Source of the DNA: Pararhizobium sp.
GTDB lineage: Bacteria; Pseudomonadota; Alphaproteobacteria; Rhizobiales; Rhizobiaceae
Assembly (NCBI GenBank): GCA_030655075.1
Contig: JAURWE010000046.1
Span: 62,001-126,000 of the forward strand
DNA length: 64,000 nucleotides
Direction: 5' to 3'
Shown: piece after piece, positions 16,802 to 24,675 of the stretch
Numbering within the stretch: position 1 is the first letter of the stretch
Layout of the letters: each line of letters begins with the position of its first letter
Translations under genes and position numbers: made by a program
The notes under the pieces: generated by a model
Database searches by the model: none
Seen by the model: the letters and a program-made list of their open reading frames with translations, nothing else
Told to the model about the DNA's origin: nothing

Positions 16802-17121
16802 CACCAGACGAGCGGCGAGCATCCTGGGCCAGGGTATCGGCGGAAAAGACCGCCGCTGGTTTGACGATCGAGCAGGCGCCTGAATTCAAACATTGGATTG
16901 AACAATGGATCTCCGGCGCCTTATCGATGACGGAGGTTTCGCGTCGATACACCGCTCTCATCAAAAGCCGCCAGGCTGCGCGCCACTCTCCGGAGGCTAC
17001 CACTTCAGCTTTGGGACAACTCCTTGATGATGTTTCCGGGATCGACGGCATCAAACCGCGTGACCCTCAGGAGCGCGCGGCGTCAACGAACGCTATCCAG
17101 CGCGCGTGGTCTGATGTTTAA
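16798..17121 (+). CDS. Hypothetical protein coupled to the receiver protein
   Basis: A 107-residue protein whose ATG overlaps the receiver gene stop (ATGA). It is largely helical and charged. It opens TPDERRASWARVSAEKTAAG and continues with FKHWIEQWISGALSMTEVSRRYTALI, the latter looking like a helix-turn-helix or short interaction helix pair. The tail is polar. No family recognised. The overlap suggests that the two proteins are made in step and may work together. Confidence 0.6.
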   Translation: MTPDERRASWARVSAEKTAAGLTIEQAPEFKHWIEQWISGALSMTEVSRRYTALIKSRQAARHSPEATTSALGQLLDDVSGIDGIKPRDPQERAASTNAIQRAWSDV

Positions 17122-17148
17122 ACTTGGAACGATAGAACCGCTGGGCAA

Positions 17149-17301
17149 TTACACAGCGTCCGCCATTTTCTTAAGCGTGATGGCAACAACATCTACGTCA
17201 TAAGGCTTTGAAAAGAACACCGCCCGGTCCGGTATTTCGATGTCAAAGTGTTGCTTATGCCCCGAGACGATGACGATATGAATTGATGATTGATGGGCCA
17301 T
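17149..17301 (-). pseudogene. Remnant of a receiver domain (C-terminal third)
   Basis: The minus strand encodes a 50-residue stretch containing HIVIVSGHKQHFDIEIPD followed by RAVFFSKPYDVDVVAITLKK. This carries the threonine/serine strand (VIVSGH), the conserved lysine-proline (FSKPYD) and the last helix of a receiver domain, ending at a stop codon. The phosphoacceptor strand and everything before it are missing; a stop lies just upstream of ATG 17301. It resembles the class of the intact receiver at 16343 but is not a close copy. It probably remains from a truncated gene. Confidence 0.5.
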
Positions 17302-17502
17302 ATAAAACCTATCGGGTCAGAACAATCAGACCCTCCGACGTCCTGCCAGTAAACCGATTTGAATGTCATTCGTTCCACTTGGTATAACAAATGTTAATCC
17401 CCCATCGGTTTGGATTCGAGTGTTTTCCTAGCATATCCCGCCTAAAGCAGACCAAGTTTCCGCGTGCCAACTTCGGAATACGATCGGCGAGGCAAGCCAC
17501 CT

Positions 17503-18291
17503 TTATACCGTCCTAATCGTACCGCCATCGATAACAAACTCGGCGCCGTGGATCGCATTAGCACGGTCGGCGGCGAGGTAGGCGATAAGGTCGGCCACCT
17601 CTTCAGGCTCGGCTCCGCGCCCGATCGAAATCCCGCCCAAGACATCGAGCACGGACTGCCGCGCGTCCTCGATCGTTCCGCCATTAGCAGTCCGAAGCAT
17701 TTCGAGAAAGTCGCCGGTGGCATCGGTCATGATCCAGCCCGGCGAAACGGAGTTGACCCGCACGCCCTTGGGACCGAGTTCTTTCGAAATTGACTTGCTG
17801 TAGGTTCTCAGCGCGGCCTTTGCGGCGGCGTATCCTGTCGTGGATTCGGGCAACGGCAGGACGGACTGAATTGAGGTGATGTGCACCACGGTGCCCTTGC
17901 CCCGCTCAAGCATCTGCGGGATCAACAGGCGATCGAGCCGGACGGTCGCCAGCAGGTTAAGGTTCAGCTCAGTGAGCCAGTGGTCGTCCGTCAGCGCGGC
18001 GAAGCCACCCGCCGGCGAAGCCGAGCCTCCGATGACATGGGCAAGGATGTCGATGCCGCCCAGCCGCTCTAGCGCCGCCTTGGCTACCGCTTCGCTGCCC
18101 GCCGCAGTGGTCAAGTCTGCCTGGACATATTCGACGCCCTCGATAGGATCCTTGATCGTGCGGGCAGCCGTGACAACACGGGCTCCGCCAGCGAGAAAGC
18201 GCTCGACCGTGGCGCGGCCCAGACCCTTGGTGCCGCCGCTGACGAGCACGCGCTTGCCAGCGAACTCTTTGGGATCTGCCTGGATGTTCAT
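17503..18291 (-). CDS. SDR family oxidoreductase
   Basis: A 262-residue short-chain dehydrogenase. The cofactor motif is SGGTKGLG near residue 19 with TAARTI after the second strand (basic residue, compatible with NADP). IGGSAS occupies the NAG-motif region, catalytic serine is in ITSIQS, and YAAAKAAL supplies tyrosine and lysine. PGWIMTDAT and FVIDGGT close the fold. Its start overlaps the stop of the NTF2-like gene (ATGA), so the two are co-translated. Such pairs with a divergent LysR gene are common small regulated operons. Substrate unknown. Confidence 0.9.
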   Translation of the reverse strand: MNIQADPKEFAGKRVLVSGGTKGLGRATVERFLAGGARVVTAARTIKDPIEGVEYVQADLTTAAGSEAVAKAALERLGGIDILAHVIGGSASPAGGFAALTDDHWLTELNLNLLATVRLDRLLIPQMLERGKGTVVHITSIQSVLPLPESTTGYAAAKAALRTYSKSISKELGPKGVRVNSVSPGWIMTDATGDFLEMLRTANGGTIEDARQSVLDVLGGISIGRGAEPEEVADLIAYLAADRANAIHGAEFVIDGGTIRTV

Positions 18292-18617
18292 ACCGTTGTC
18301 TCCAGGCTCTTGATGGCGTCGTTCGCCAGCGTTATGCGATAGGTGAAGCGGATGGGGCTGCCCGGGAAGTCTCCATGAGCGGGACCTTCGAGCACGACAT
18401 CGCCGTCTTCCTCCCGAACAGTGTCGGGCGTGAAGATCGCTTTTACCGAGATCGCTTCGTCCTTGAGGAGCTTGCGGATTTCAGCCAGCCCCTCGTAACG
18501 TTTGCCGTTGTCGATGAAGACGGCGTCATCCAGGAAGGGCTTCATCATGCCGTCGATATCGAGACGGGCGTTTGCCTCGACATAGTCGGCGATCGGCTTG
18601 GGTAGGTTCATTGACAT
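18288..18617 (-). CDS. NTF2/SnoaL-like protein
   Basis: A 109-residue protein with the nuclear-transport-factor-2-like layout. Helices come first (LPKPIADYVEANARLDIDGMMKPFLDDAVFIDNGKRYEGLAEIRKLL), then curved strands (DVVLEGPAHGDFPGSPIRFTYRITL). Members are small ligand-binding folds, sometimes enzymes, often annotated as polyketide-cyclase-like. A GAGGAG site supports ATG 18617; ATG 18623 is an alternative but is only two bases from that site. It is the first gene of the operon and its stop overlaps the SDR start. It diverges from the LysR gene at 18716. Confidence 0.8.
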   Translation of the reverse strand: MSMNLPKPIADYVEANARLDIDGMMKPFLDDAVFIDNGKRYEGLAEIRKLLKDEAISVKAIFTPDTVREEDGDVVLEGPAHGDFPGSPIRFTYRITLANDAIKSLETTV

Positions 18618-18715
18618 GGTCATCTCTCCTCAGTGGTGATGAGGCTAAGTTAGCGATGGACTTTTCTCCTGATAAGCAAGATAAAGTGCCATGACGTGTT
18701 ACGGAAATCGGGACA

Positions 18716-19618
18716 ATGACTCGGCATTCGCTGATCGAACTTGAAGCGGTTCTCGCCATCGTTCGCTGCGGCTCGTTTCGAGCGGCGGCGCTCGATCTCG
18801 GCATGTCGACCACGGCCATCAGCAACGCGGTGGGCAAGCTCGAGCGACAGCTTGACGTGCGATTATTCAATCGCACCACGCGCAGCGTCTCGCTCACCTA
18901 TGCGGGGCGGATCTTCGTCGCACAGATCAAACCCGCGCTCGAGGGTATCCAAAAAGCGATGAATACGGCGCGCTCCCAACAGGAGACGCCGTCCGGCACC
19001 TTGCGCATCAATGCCTTCGCGACGGCCGCGCGCGAGATCATGGCGCCGCTGGTCCTGAGCTATCTGAAGCTCTATCCGCAGGTTCATATCGACATCGTTA
19101 CCGAAGGGAGGCTTGTTGACGTCGTGGCGGCGGGCTTCGATCTGGGCGTGCGCAGCGCGGATCTGGTGCCCAGCGACGCGATCGCCATACCTCTGGGTAA
19201 GATGCGACGCATGGCGGTTGCCGCATCTCCCACCTTTTTCGCAAACAGGGCTATCCCCCAAGTGCCGCAGGATCTGCTTTCTTACCCCTGCGTTCGCGGG
19301 CGGCTTCCCAATGGCGCTTTGTTCCGATGGCGGTTCGAGAAGGAGGGTGAAGAACTGCAGCTCGATGTCCAGGGGCCGATCACTCTTGACGAAGCATCCC
19401 TGGCCCGGATCGCGGTGACAAACGGCGTGGGGATCGGCTATTTCATGGAAACCGATGTCCGCGAAGACATTGCAGCGGGACGGCTCGTGCGCATTCTCGA
19501 AGACTGGACGCCGCCGCTCGTGCCGCTGTGCCTCTACTATTCCAATCGGCGCAATTCCTCCGCCGCTTTCCAGGCCTTCATTGCGCTCGCGCGCGACTAC
19601 GCCGCCGGGCGGCTTTGA
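18716..19618 (+). CDS. LysR family transcriptional regulator
   Basis: A 300-residue regulator. The N-terminal winged helix-turn-helix is typical: LIELEAVLAIVRCGSFRAAALDLGMSTTAISNAVGKLERQLDVRLFNRTTRSVSLT. A linker helix follows, then a periplasmic-binding-like effector domain from about residue 90 (GTLRINAFATAAREIMAPLV). It is divergent from the NTF2-like/SDR operon with about 100 bases between, the classic arrangement in which LysR controls its neighbour. Effector unknown. Codon use is more GC-rich than in genes 1-13,000, suggesting a different origin within the accessory half. Confidence 0.92.
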   Translation: MTRHSLIELEAVLAIVRCGSFRAAALDLGMSTTAISNAVGKLERQLDVRLFNRTTRSVSLTYAGRIFVAQIKPALEGIQKAMNTARSQQETPSGTLRINAFATAAREIMAPLVLSYLKLYPQVHIDIVTEGRLVDVVAAGFDLGVRSADLVPSDAIAIPLGKMRRMAVAASPTFFANRAIPQVPQDLLSYPCVRGRLPNGALFRWRFEKEGEELQLDVQGPITLDEASLARIAVTNGVGIGYFMETDVREDIAAGRLVRILEDWTPPLVPLCLYYSNRRNSSAAFQAFIALARDYAAGRL

Positions 19619-19938
19619 CGATTAAAGACGGAAGCGGTCAGCCGGAAAGTTGGCGCATGAAACCGGTTTGAATGACCTGCACACGGCCCGGTGAGCGTCC
19701 GTTATCGACAGCTTTCGCCCCAGATCCGGACGGACCGCTCTCGGCCCCAAATCGGTCATCCGCCCATTCCGACGATCACTAAAGAACAGTTCCGCCCCGG
19801 CCTTATGCGACTGGACTTCCTCCCGCAAGGAAGCAGTAGTGGGTTAGAGCAACGCCCCCGGCCGGCGAATGCCTGAGCCCGAACGTCGGGCTTCACTCGG
19901 TGCAAGACCCGATATCCGGGTTCAACCGATTGGAGACC
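19619..19938. other. Intergenic stretch before the recombinase operon
   Basis: No gene is supported. An inverted repeat AGCCCGA-ACG-TCGGGCT lies near 19876-19892 and CCCGATATCCGGG near 19908-19920, just upstream of the DUF3489 gene. They could be a terminator or a recombinase-related site; neither has a T tract. Confidence 0.4.
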
Positions 19939-20301
19939 ATGATGACAACATCAACTGACCAGAACACGTCCGACGTCCAGGTGGCAGTTTCAGCGAAACC
20001 ACGCACCCAGTCCGCCGTAGCGAAGGCCGCGAGCCCGACCAGCCAAGCCCGCCCTGCCAGGAAATCCAAGAAAGAGCAACTCGCCGCAATGATCGCCAAG
20101 CCGGATGGCGCGCGCATTTCGGTCCTGGTCGAGCGTCTTGGCTGGCAGCCGCACACGGTGCGAGCTGCTCTGTCGGGGCTGCGCAAACAGGGGCATCTGG
20201 TTTTGGCGTCGAAATCCGCAAAGACCGGAGAAGCGATCTACCGGTTGATGCGGCCAGCGCAGACGAAGCATCTGACGCCGCCAGACGAGGTGGCATCATG
20301 A
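19939..20301 (+). CDS. DUF3489 domain protein
   Basis: A 120-residue protein. The first ~45 residues are polar and disordered (Ala/Ser/Lys-rich). The second half is a winged-helix-like DUF3489 domain: KKEQLAAMIAKPDGARISVL, then GWQPHTVRAALSGLRKQGHLVLAS and GEAIYRL. In other genomes DUF3489 proteins are typically encoded with DUF2924 proteins and large serine recombinases. GGAG lies upstream of ATG 19939. The stop overlaps the next start by 4 bases. DNA binding or target choice for the recombinase is possible; no experiment is known to me. Confidence 0.8.
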   Translation: MMTTSTDQNTSDVQVAVSAKPRTQSAVAKAASPTSQARPARKSKKEQLAAMIAKPDGARISVLVERLGWQPHTVRAALSGLRKQGHLVLASKSAKTGEAIYRLMRPAQTKHLTPPDEVAS

Positions 20302-20753
20302 ACATCGCCATCGCAATACCAGAACCTTCAATCCCGGCGTCATTTGAGATGCTCGACCGGGACGCCTGCCTCAAACGCTGGCGTCGGCAGTTTGGCCACG
20401 TGCCGCCGCGATACGTGTCGGTCGAGTTCATGCGTCGCGTGTTCGCTTTTGAGGCGCAGGTAAAAGCGTTTGGCGGCCCTTCGAGAGCCGTTCGAGATGT
20501 CCTTAAGGCGACGTTGAAGGAAACCCAAACGACGAACACAGGGAACAGTCCAAAGAAGGTGCCATCGCCAGCGACGCTGCGGCCCGGTACCCATTTGGTG
20601 CGCGAGTGGAATGGTCGGCCCTACCGGGTCGAGGTGACGCAGAGTGGTTTTGTGATGGACGGCAAGGCCTATGGGTCGCTCTCGGCGATCGCGCAGAAGA
20701 TCACCGGCACAGTCTGGTCTGGGCCACGTTTCTTCGGACTCGCCAGAACATGA
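20298..20753 (+). CDS. DUF2924 domain protein
   Basis: A 151-residue protein with the DUF2924 pattern: CLKRWRRQFGHVPPRYVSVEFMRRVFAFEAQ in the N-terminal half and GTHLVREWNGRPYRVEVTQSGF plus YGSLSAIAQKITGTVWSGPRFFGL in the C-terminal half. The last part is the most conserved and looks like a small DNA- or protein-binding domain also seen next to recombinases. Start and stop overlap the neighbouring genes by 4 bases each, so the three genes form a tightly coupled operon. Role within the module unknown. Confidence 0.85.
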   Translation: MNIAIAIPEPSIPASFEMLDRDACLKRWRRQFGHVPPRYVSVEFMRRVFAFEAQVKAFGGPSRAVRDVLKATLKETQTTNTGNSPKKVPSPATLRPGTHLVREWNGRPYRVEVTQSGFVMDGKAYGSLSAIAQKITGTVWSGPRFFGLART

Positions 20754-22498
20754 GCGTGGTCCGCTGTGCGATCTACACCCGAAAGTCCTCGGAGGAGGGG
20801 CTAGGTCAGGCGTTCAACTCGCTCGATGCGCAGCGGGAGGCCTGCGCAGCCTATATCGCCAGCCAGAAACACGAAGGCTGGGTGCTGGTGCCAGAATATT
20901 ACGATGACGGTGGCATCTCGGGTGGTACCCTGGAGCGGGCGGGATTGAAGCGTCTGATGAGAGACATCGAAGCCGGAACGGTCGATCAGATTGTCGTCTA
21001 CAAGATCGATCGGCTGACGCGCTCGCTTGCGGACTTCGCCAAACTGGTGGAGCGGCTGGACAGGGCGAATGCATCGTTTGTATCTGTCACCCAATCCTTC
21101 AACACGGCAACCAGCATGGGACGGCTGACGCTCAACGTTCTGTTGTCCTTCGCGCAGTTCGAGCGCGAAGTGACGGCGGAACGGATCCGAGACAAGATCA
21201 CGGCCTCAAAGCGCAAAGGCCTCTGGATGGGTGGTCAGGTGCCTCTTGGCTACGCACCGGATGGCCGATCCCTAAAAATCGTTGAGGACGAGGCGGAAAC
21301 AGTCCGGCGCATCTTCGAACTCTATCTGGAACTGGGATCGATCTACGAGGTGAGACAGGCAGCCAGTGACCTCGGCTTGTTGACAAAAGGTCGTCCAAAG
21401 ATGGGCGCGAAGAAGTACAAGAGAGATAAACACGGCGATGCCAGGGAAGGCCGCAACCTCGCCGATCGGGCAAAATTCGCTGACCACACCGACGATGACG
21501 TCGCAACCTCTATCATTGGCCCGGCGCCGTTCGGGGCCACCAACATTCACTACATCCTGACCAATCCGGTTTACGCAGGCCGCATTCGCCACCGCGCTCA
21601 AACCCATGATGGCAACCATCCGGCGATCATCGATCCCAAAACCTGGGATCTCGTACAGGAAAAGCTCATGGCATTTGCAGCGCGGGGGCGGGGCGTCAGC
21701 AATCAGGCGACGATCTCGCCTTTGGCCGGAAAGCTGATCGACGATACGGGCGACCGTTTTACACCGACGCATGCAAACACGCGCGGCGTCCGTCTGCGAT
21801 ACTATGTGTCCCGCCGCCTGATCAGCGGCAAGCAGCGAGAGCAATCGGCCATGGACCGGGGATGGCGACTTCCGGCGCCTATGCTCGAAAGTCAGCTGGC
21901 CAATGCCATCCTGCGGCATCTCGTCGATCGGCTGCCGATCGATCTTTCTATCTCGCCATCAGTGGGTGAGATCGAGCAGATCCAGCGCAGGATTGCGGTG
22001 CTGACGGCAAACCCGGAGAAAAATCTCCCAGGCATCCTCAAAGCCATCGACCAGGCAAAGATCATGCAGGGCAAAATCGAGGTGGTCCTGATCGATCAGT
22101 GGATCGCCGACCTGCTTGATGTCCGAAGGGATTGGCTCAATCCAGATGCCTTGGCCTTCACCACCGGGTTCCAGTACCGCAAGCGTGGTGTTGAGACCAA
22201 GCTGATCATCGGTGCAGCGATCAAGTCCCGCGACGAGGTCTTGATCCGCAACATTGCCAAGGCACAGAATTATTACGATGCGATCAAGCAGGGGCAAAGC
22301 TTCGACGAGATCGCAAAATCTGAAAAACTTTCCATCCGACGGGTGATGCAGATCATCGACCTGGCCTTCATAGCGCCAGTGATCGTGCAGTCCATCGTGT
22401 CAGGTGATCAGCCCATGGGCCTTACCACCAAATGGCTGGCTGGCAACGCGCTGCCCGCAGATTGGCAAGCGCAGCGGCACATTGTTGCCGGGCTCTAA
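20750..22498 (+). CDS. Large serine recombinase (resolvase/invertase family)
   Basis: A 582-residue site-specific recombinase. The catalytic domain (residues ~1-150) begins VRCAIYTRKSSEEG with the nucleophilic serine at 13, and shows the DRLTRS arginines and QFEREVTAERIRDKI. A recombinase domain follows with GLWMGGQVPLGYAPDGRSL, then the DUF-type insertion and zinc-ribbon-like region, though paired cysteines are scarce. The C-terminal ~120 residues are helical with a helix-turn-helix-like stretch (SFDEIAKSEKLSIRRVMQIIDLAF). ATG 20750 overlaps the DUF2924 stop. Such enzymes integrate or excise phages, ICEs and islands. It lies about 200 bases from tRNA-Gln at the edge of the accessory region. 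Confidence 0.93.
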   Translation: MSVVRCAIYTRKSSEEGLGQAFNSLDAQREACAAYIASQKHEGWVLVPEYYDDGGISGGTLERAGLKRLMRDIEAGTVDQIVVYKIDRLTRSLADFAKLVERLDRANASFVSVTQSFNTATSMGRLTLNVLLSFAQFEREVTAERIRDKITASKRKGLWMGGQVPLGYAPDGRSLKIVEDEAETVRRIFELYLELGSIYEVRQAASDLGLLTKGRPKMGAKKYKRDKHGDAREGRNLADRAKFADHTDDDVATSIIGPAPFGATNIHYILTNPVYAGRIRHRAQTHDGNHPAIIDPKTWDLVQEKLMAFAARGRGVSNQATISPLAGKLIDDTGDRFTPTHANTRGVRLRYYVSRRLISGKQREQSAMDRGWRLPAPMLESQLANAILRHLVDRLPIDLSISPSVGEIEQIQRRIAVLTANPEKNLPGILKAIDQAKIMQGKIEVVLIDQWIADLLDVRRDWLNPDALAFTTGFQYRKRGVETKLIIGAAIKSRDEVLIRNIAKAQNYYDAIKQGQSFDEIAKSEKLSIRRVMQIIDLAFIAPVIVQSIVSGDQPMGLTTKWLAGNALPADWQAQRHIVAGL

Positions 22499-22700
22499 GC
22501 GGCACAAACGCTTTCCACCATCGAGGCTGATGCGGCATCTCCAAACTGTAAATCCGAAAATGGCCGGCACAGACTGAGGCCTCAGGATGGGCGCAGTTCA
22601 TGGCCAGCGGCAGTCTGCGCAAAAATCACGCCTGCGTAAACCCCTGAAAGACGGGCCTATTTCTAGCGTTCTGCTAGCTTGTGGTAAAAGTGGAAAAGAT

Positions 22701-22774
22701 TGGCTGGGGAACCTGGATTCGAACCAGGACTAACGGAGTCAGAGTCCGTGGGTCTACCGTTAACCTATTCCCCA
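22701..22774 (-). tRNA. tRNA-Gln (CTG anticodon)
   Basis: Read on the minus strand the sequence folds as a tRNA. Acceptor arms are TGGGGAA and TTCCCCA, the T arm CCTGG-TTCGAAT-CCAGG, and the anticodon stem ACGGA/TCCGT encloses loop CTCTGAC with anticodon CTG, which decodes CAG. Discriminator G and an encoded CCA complete the 3' end. The 3' end points toward the recombinase operon, the usual orientation for islands inserted at tRNA genes. Confidence 0.93.
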
Positions 22775-22980
22775 ACGCGCGGGCCTGTTGTGCCCGGCTG
22801 GTGTGTCGGGCTTATAGCCAAAATGACGGATGATGCAACTGGTTTTGTCGAAAACTTATGCCGGGCGTTTCGAAATCCGGTTGATGCGGCGCTTCTAAAA
22901 AGAATTTGTTGAAAGCGGCAAGCGCTGGTAAGGTCTTACCAACGAAAATCGAGAAAGCGCCTGCAGCAGCTTGATGAGTT

Positions 22981-24675
22981 TTGCGCGGCGCGGTGGACAG
23001 ACACTTGGAAGACTCCGGCAGCGGCGAAAAGCCGCCAGTATCCGGGGCGTCGGGGGCAGAAGCCGGTGACGGACGGAAACGTTCACGCCGGGGCAGGGGC
23101 AAACGAAACGGCACAAAGCCGTATGCGGCTCTTTCTGCAACCGCAAGCCAGACCGGCAGTGCCGGCGAGGGCGGGCGCTCCATCACATCAGAGCTCAGCG
23201 AACCCGCGCGCAAACGCAAGCGCCGGAGGCGTTCGAAAGCGGGCCAGGTCTCTGCGGCTGCGCCGCACGTGGCATCGGCCGAGAGGGCTCCGGCAGCACA
23301 GGGTCACCTTGCCGATCCGTCTGCCGACGCCCGCCCGCCGCATCACAATCGCAAGAAGAACCATCATCGCCGCGGGCTTCAGGGACGTCCCCTGGCCAGC
23401 GGTGAAAAGTCCCATGATGCCGGTGCTGCAAAGACCGGGGCGGGCAAATCCGGCGCGGTTCAGGCAGGCGGGGATCAGGCAGCCAGCGGCCAGCACACCC
23501 GGCATGGCGAGCCCCTGCAAGCCGAAAATGCCGCCGGCGCCGGTTTGGCGCGGCTGCATCAGCCGGCGCACGAGCCTGCCGGCAGGCCCGATCACCGCCG
23601 CCATGGCTCAGCCGACAGCGCCGATCCCGCCGATGGCCTTTATGCAGCGCTCGATCTTGGCACCAACAACTGCCGCCTGCTGATCGCCCAGCCGACGCGG
23701 CCCGGCCAGTTCCGGGTGGTCGATGCCTTTTCCCGCATCGTCCGTCTTGGCGAGGGCCTGGCTGCCACCGGCCGCCTGTCGCCGGATGCCATGGACCGCT
23801 CCGTCGAGGCACTGAAAATCTGCGCCGCCAAGCTCAAGGCCCGCGACATCAGGCGCGCCCGACTGATTGCGACCGAGGCCTGCCGCTCTGCCGAGAATGG
23901 CGAGGAGTTTCTGCAGCGCGTGCGGGTTGAAACCGGCCTCGATCTCGAAATCATCAACCGCGAGACAGAGGCGCGCCTTGCCGTGTCCGGCTGCTCGTCG
24001 CTGGTCGGGCGCGAGACCCGCTCCGTCGTGCTGTTCGACATCGGCGGCGGCTCGTCGGAAATCGCCATCATCCGCATCGGCGACAACCGCTCCAGCCGCC
24101 TGGCCAATCACATTACCCACTGGACCTCGCTGCCGGTCGGCGTCGTCACCCTGTCGGAGCGCCACGGCGGCCGCGATGTGACGCCGGAAGGTTTTGACGC
24201 CATGGTCGACGAGGTCGGCCGCATGCTCGATCATTTCGACTGCCCGCCGGTCGGCTCGCTGTCGAACGGCGAGCCCGAGGCCGGCTTCCACCTGATTGGC
24301 ACCTCGGGCACGGTGACGACGCTGGCCGGCGTGCATCTCGACCTGCCGCGCTACGATCGCCGCCGGGTCGATGGATTGTGGCTGTCTGATGATGAGGTCA
24401 GCGCCATGCAGGCGCGGCTTCGCTCCTGGGATTTCACTGCCCGTGCCGCCAATCCCTGCATCGGGCCTGACCGGGCCGATCTGGTTCTGGCCGGCTGCGC
24501 CATTCTCGAAGCCATTCGCAAGCGCTGGCCATCAGAGCGCATGCGCGTGGCCGATCGCGGCCTGCGCGAAGGGCTTTTGACCGACATGATGGCGGATGAC
24601 GGTGTCTGGCGGCGTGGCCGCCAGAGGGGACGCGGACAGCGCATGTTCGGCCGAACGGAAGGAAACCGCGCATGA
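22981..24675 (+). CDS. Ppx/GppA family phosphatase (exopolyphosphatase-like)
   Basis: The C-terminal ~350 residues are a Ppx/GppA domain of the ASKHA fold. Visible motifs are YAALDLGTNNCRLLIA (phosphate 1), ATEACRSAENG, the glutamate/arginine strand IINRETEARLA, VVLFDIGGGSSEIAI (phosphate 2) and GTSGTVTTLAGV (adenosine-type motif). Members hydrolyse polyphosphate or convert pppGpp to ppGpp. An unusual N-terminal extension of about 210 residues is rich in Lys, Arg, Ala, Gly and His and looks disordered. The start is uncertain: TTG 22981 or GTG 22993, neither with a clear ribosome-binding site. It overlaps rlmE by 4 bases. Confidence 0.88.
   Translation: MRGAVDRHLEDSGSGEKPPVSGASGAEAGDGRKRSRRGRGKRNGTKPYAALSATASQTGSAGEGGRSITSELSEPARKRKRRRRSKAGQVSAAAPHVASAERAPAAQGHLADPSADARPPHHNRKKNHHRRGLQGRPLASGEKSHDAGAAKTGAGKSGAVQAGGDQAASGQHTRHGEPLQAENAAGAGLARLHQPAHEPAGRPDHRRHGSADSADPADGLYAALDLGTNNCRLLIAQPTRPGQFRVVDAFSRIVRLGEGLAATGRLSPDAMDRSVEALKICAAKLKARDIRRARLIATEACRSAENGEEFLQRVRVETGLDLEIINRETEARLAVSGCSSLVGRETRSVVLFDIGGGSSEIAIIRIGDNRSSRLANHITHWTSLPVGVVTLSERHGGRDVTPEGFDAMVDEVGRMLDHFDCPPVGSLSNGEPEAGFHLIGTSGTVTTLAGVHLDLPRYDRRRVDGLWLSDDEVSAMQARLRSWDFTARAANPCIGPDRADLVLAGCAILEAIRKRWPSERMRVADRGLREGLLTDMMADDGVWRRGRQRGRGQRMFGRTEGNRA

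Noticed and set aside
17401..17435. GGTTTGGATTCGAG resembling the tRNA-Gln T-arm sequence, a possible att copy
   Set aside because: Only about nine bases match the tRNA end and the flanks diverge, so it is likely chance.
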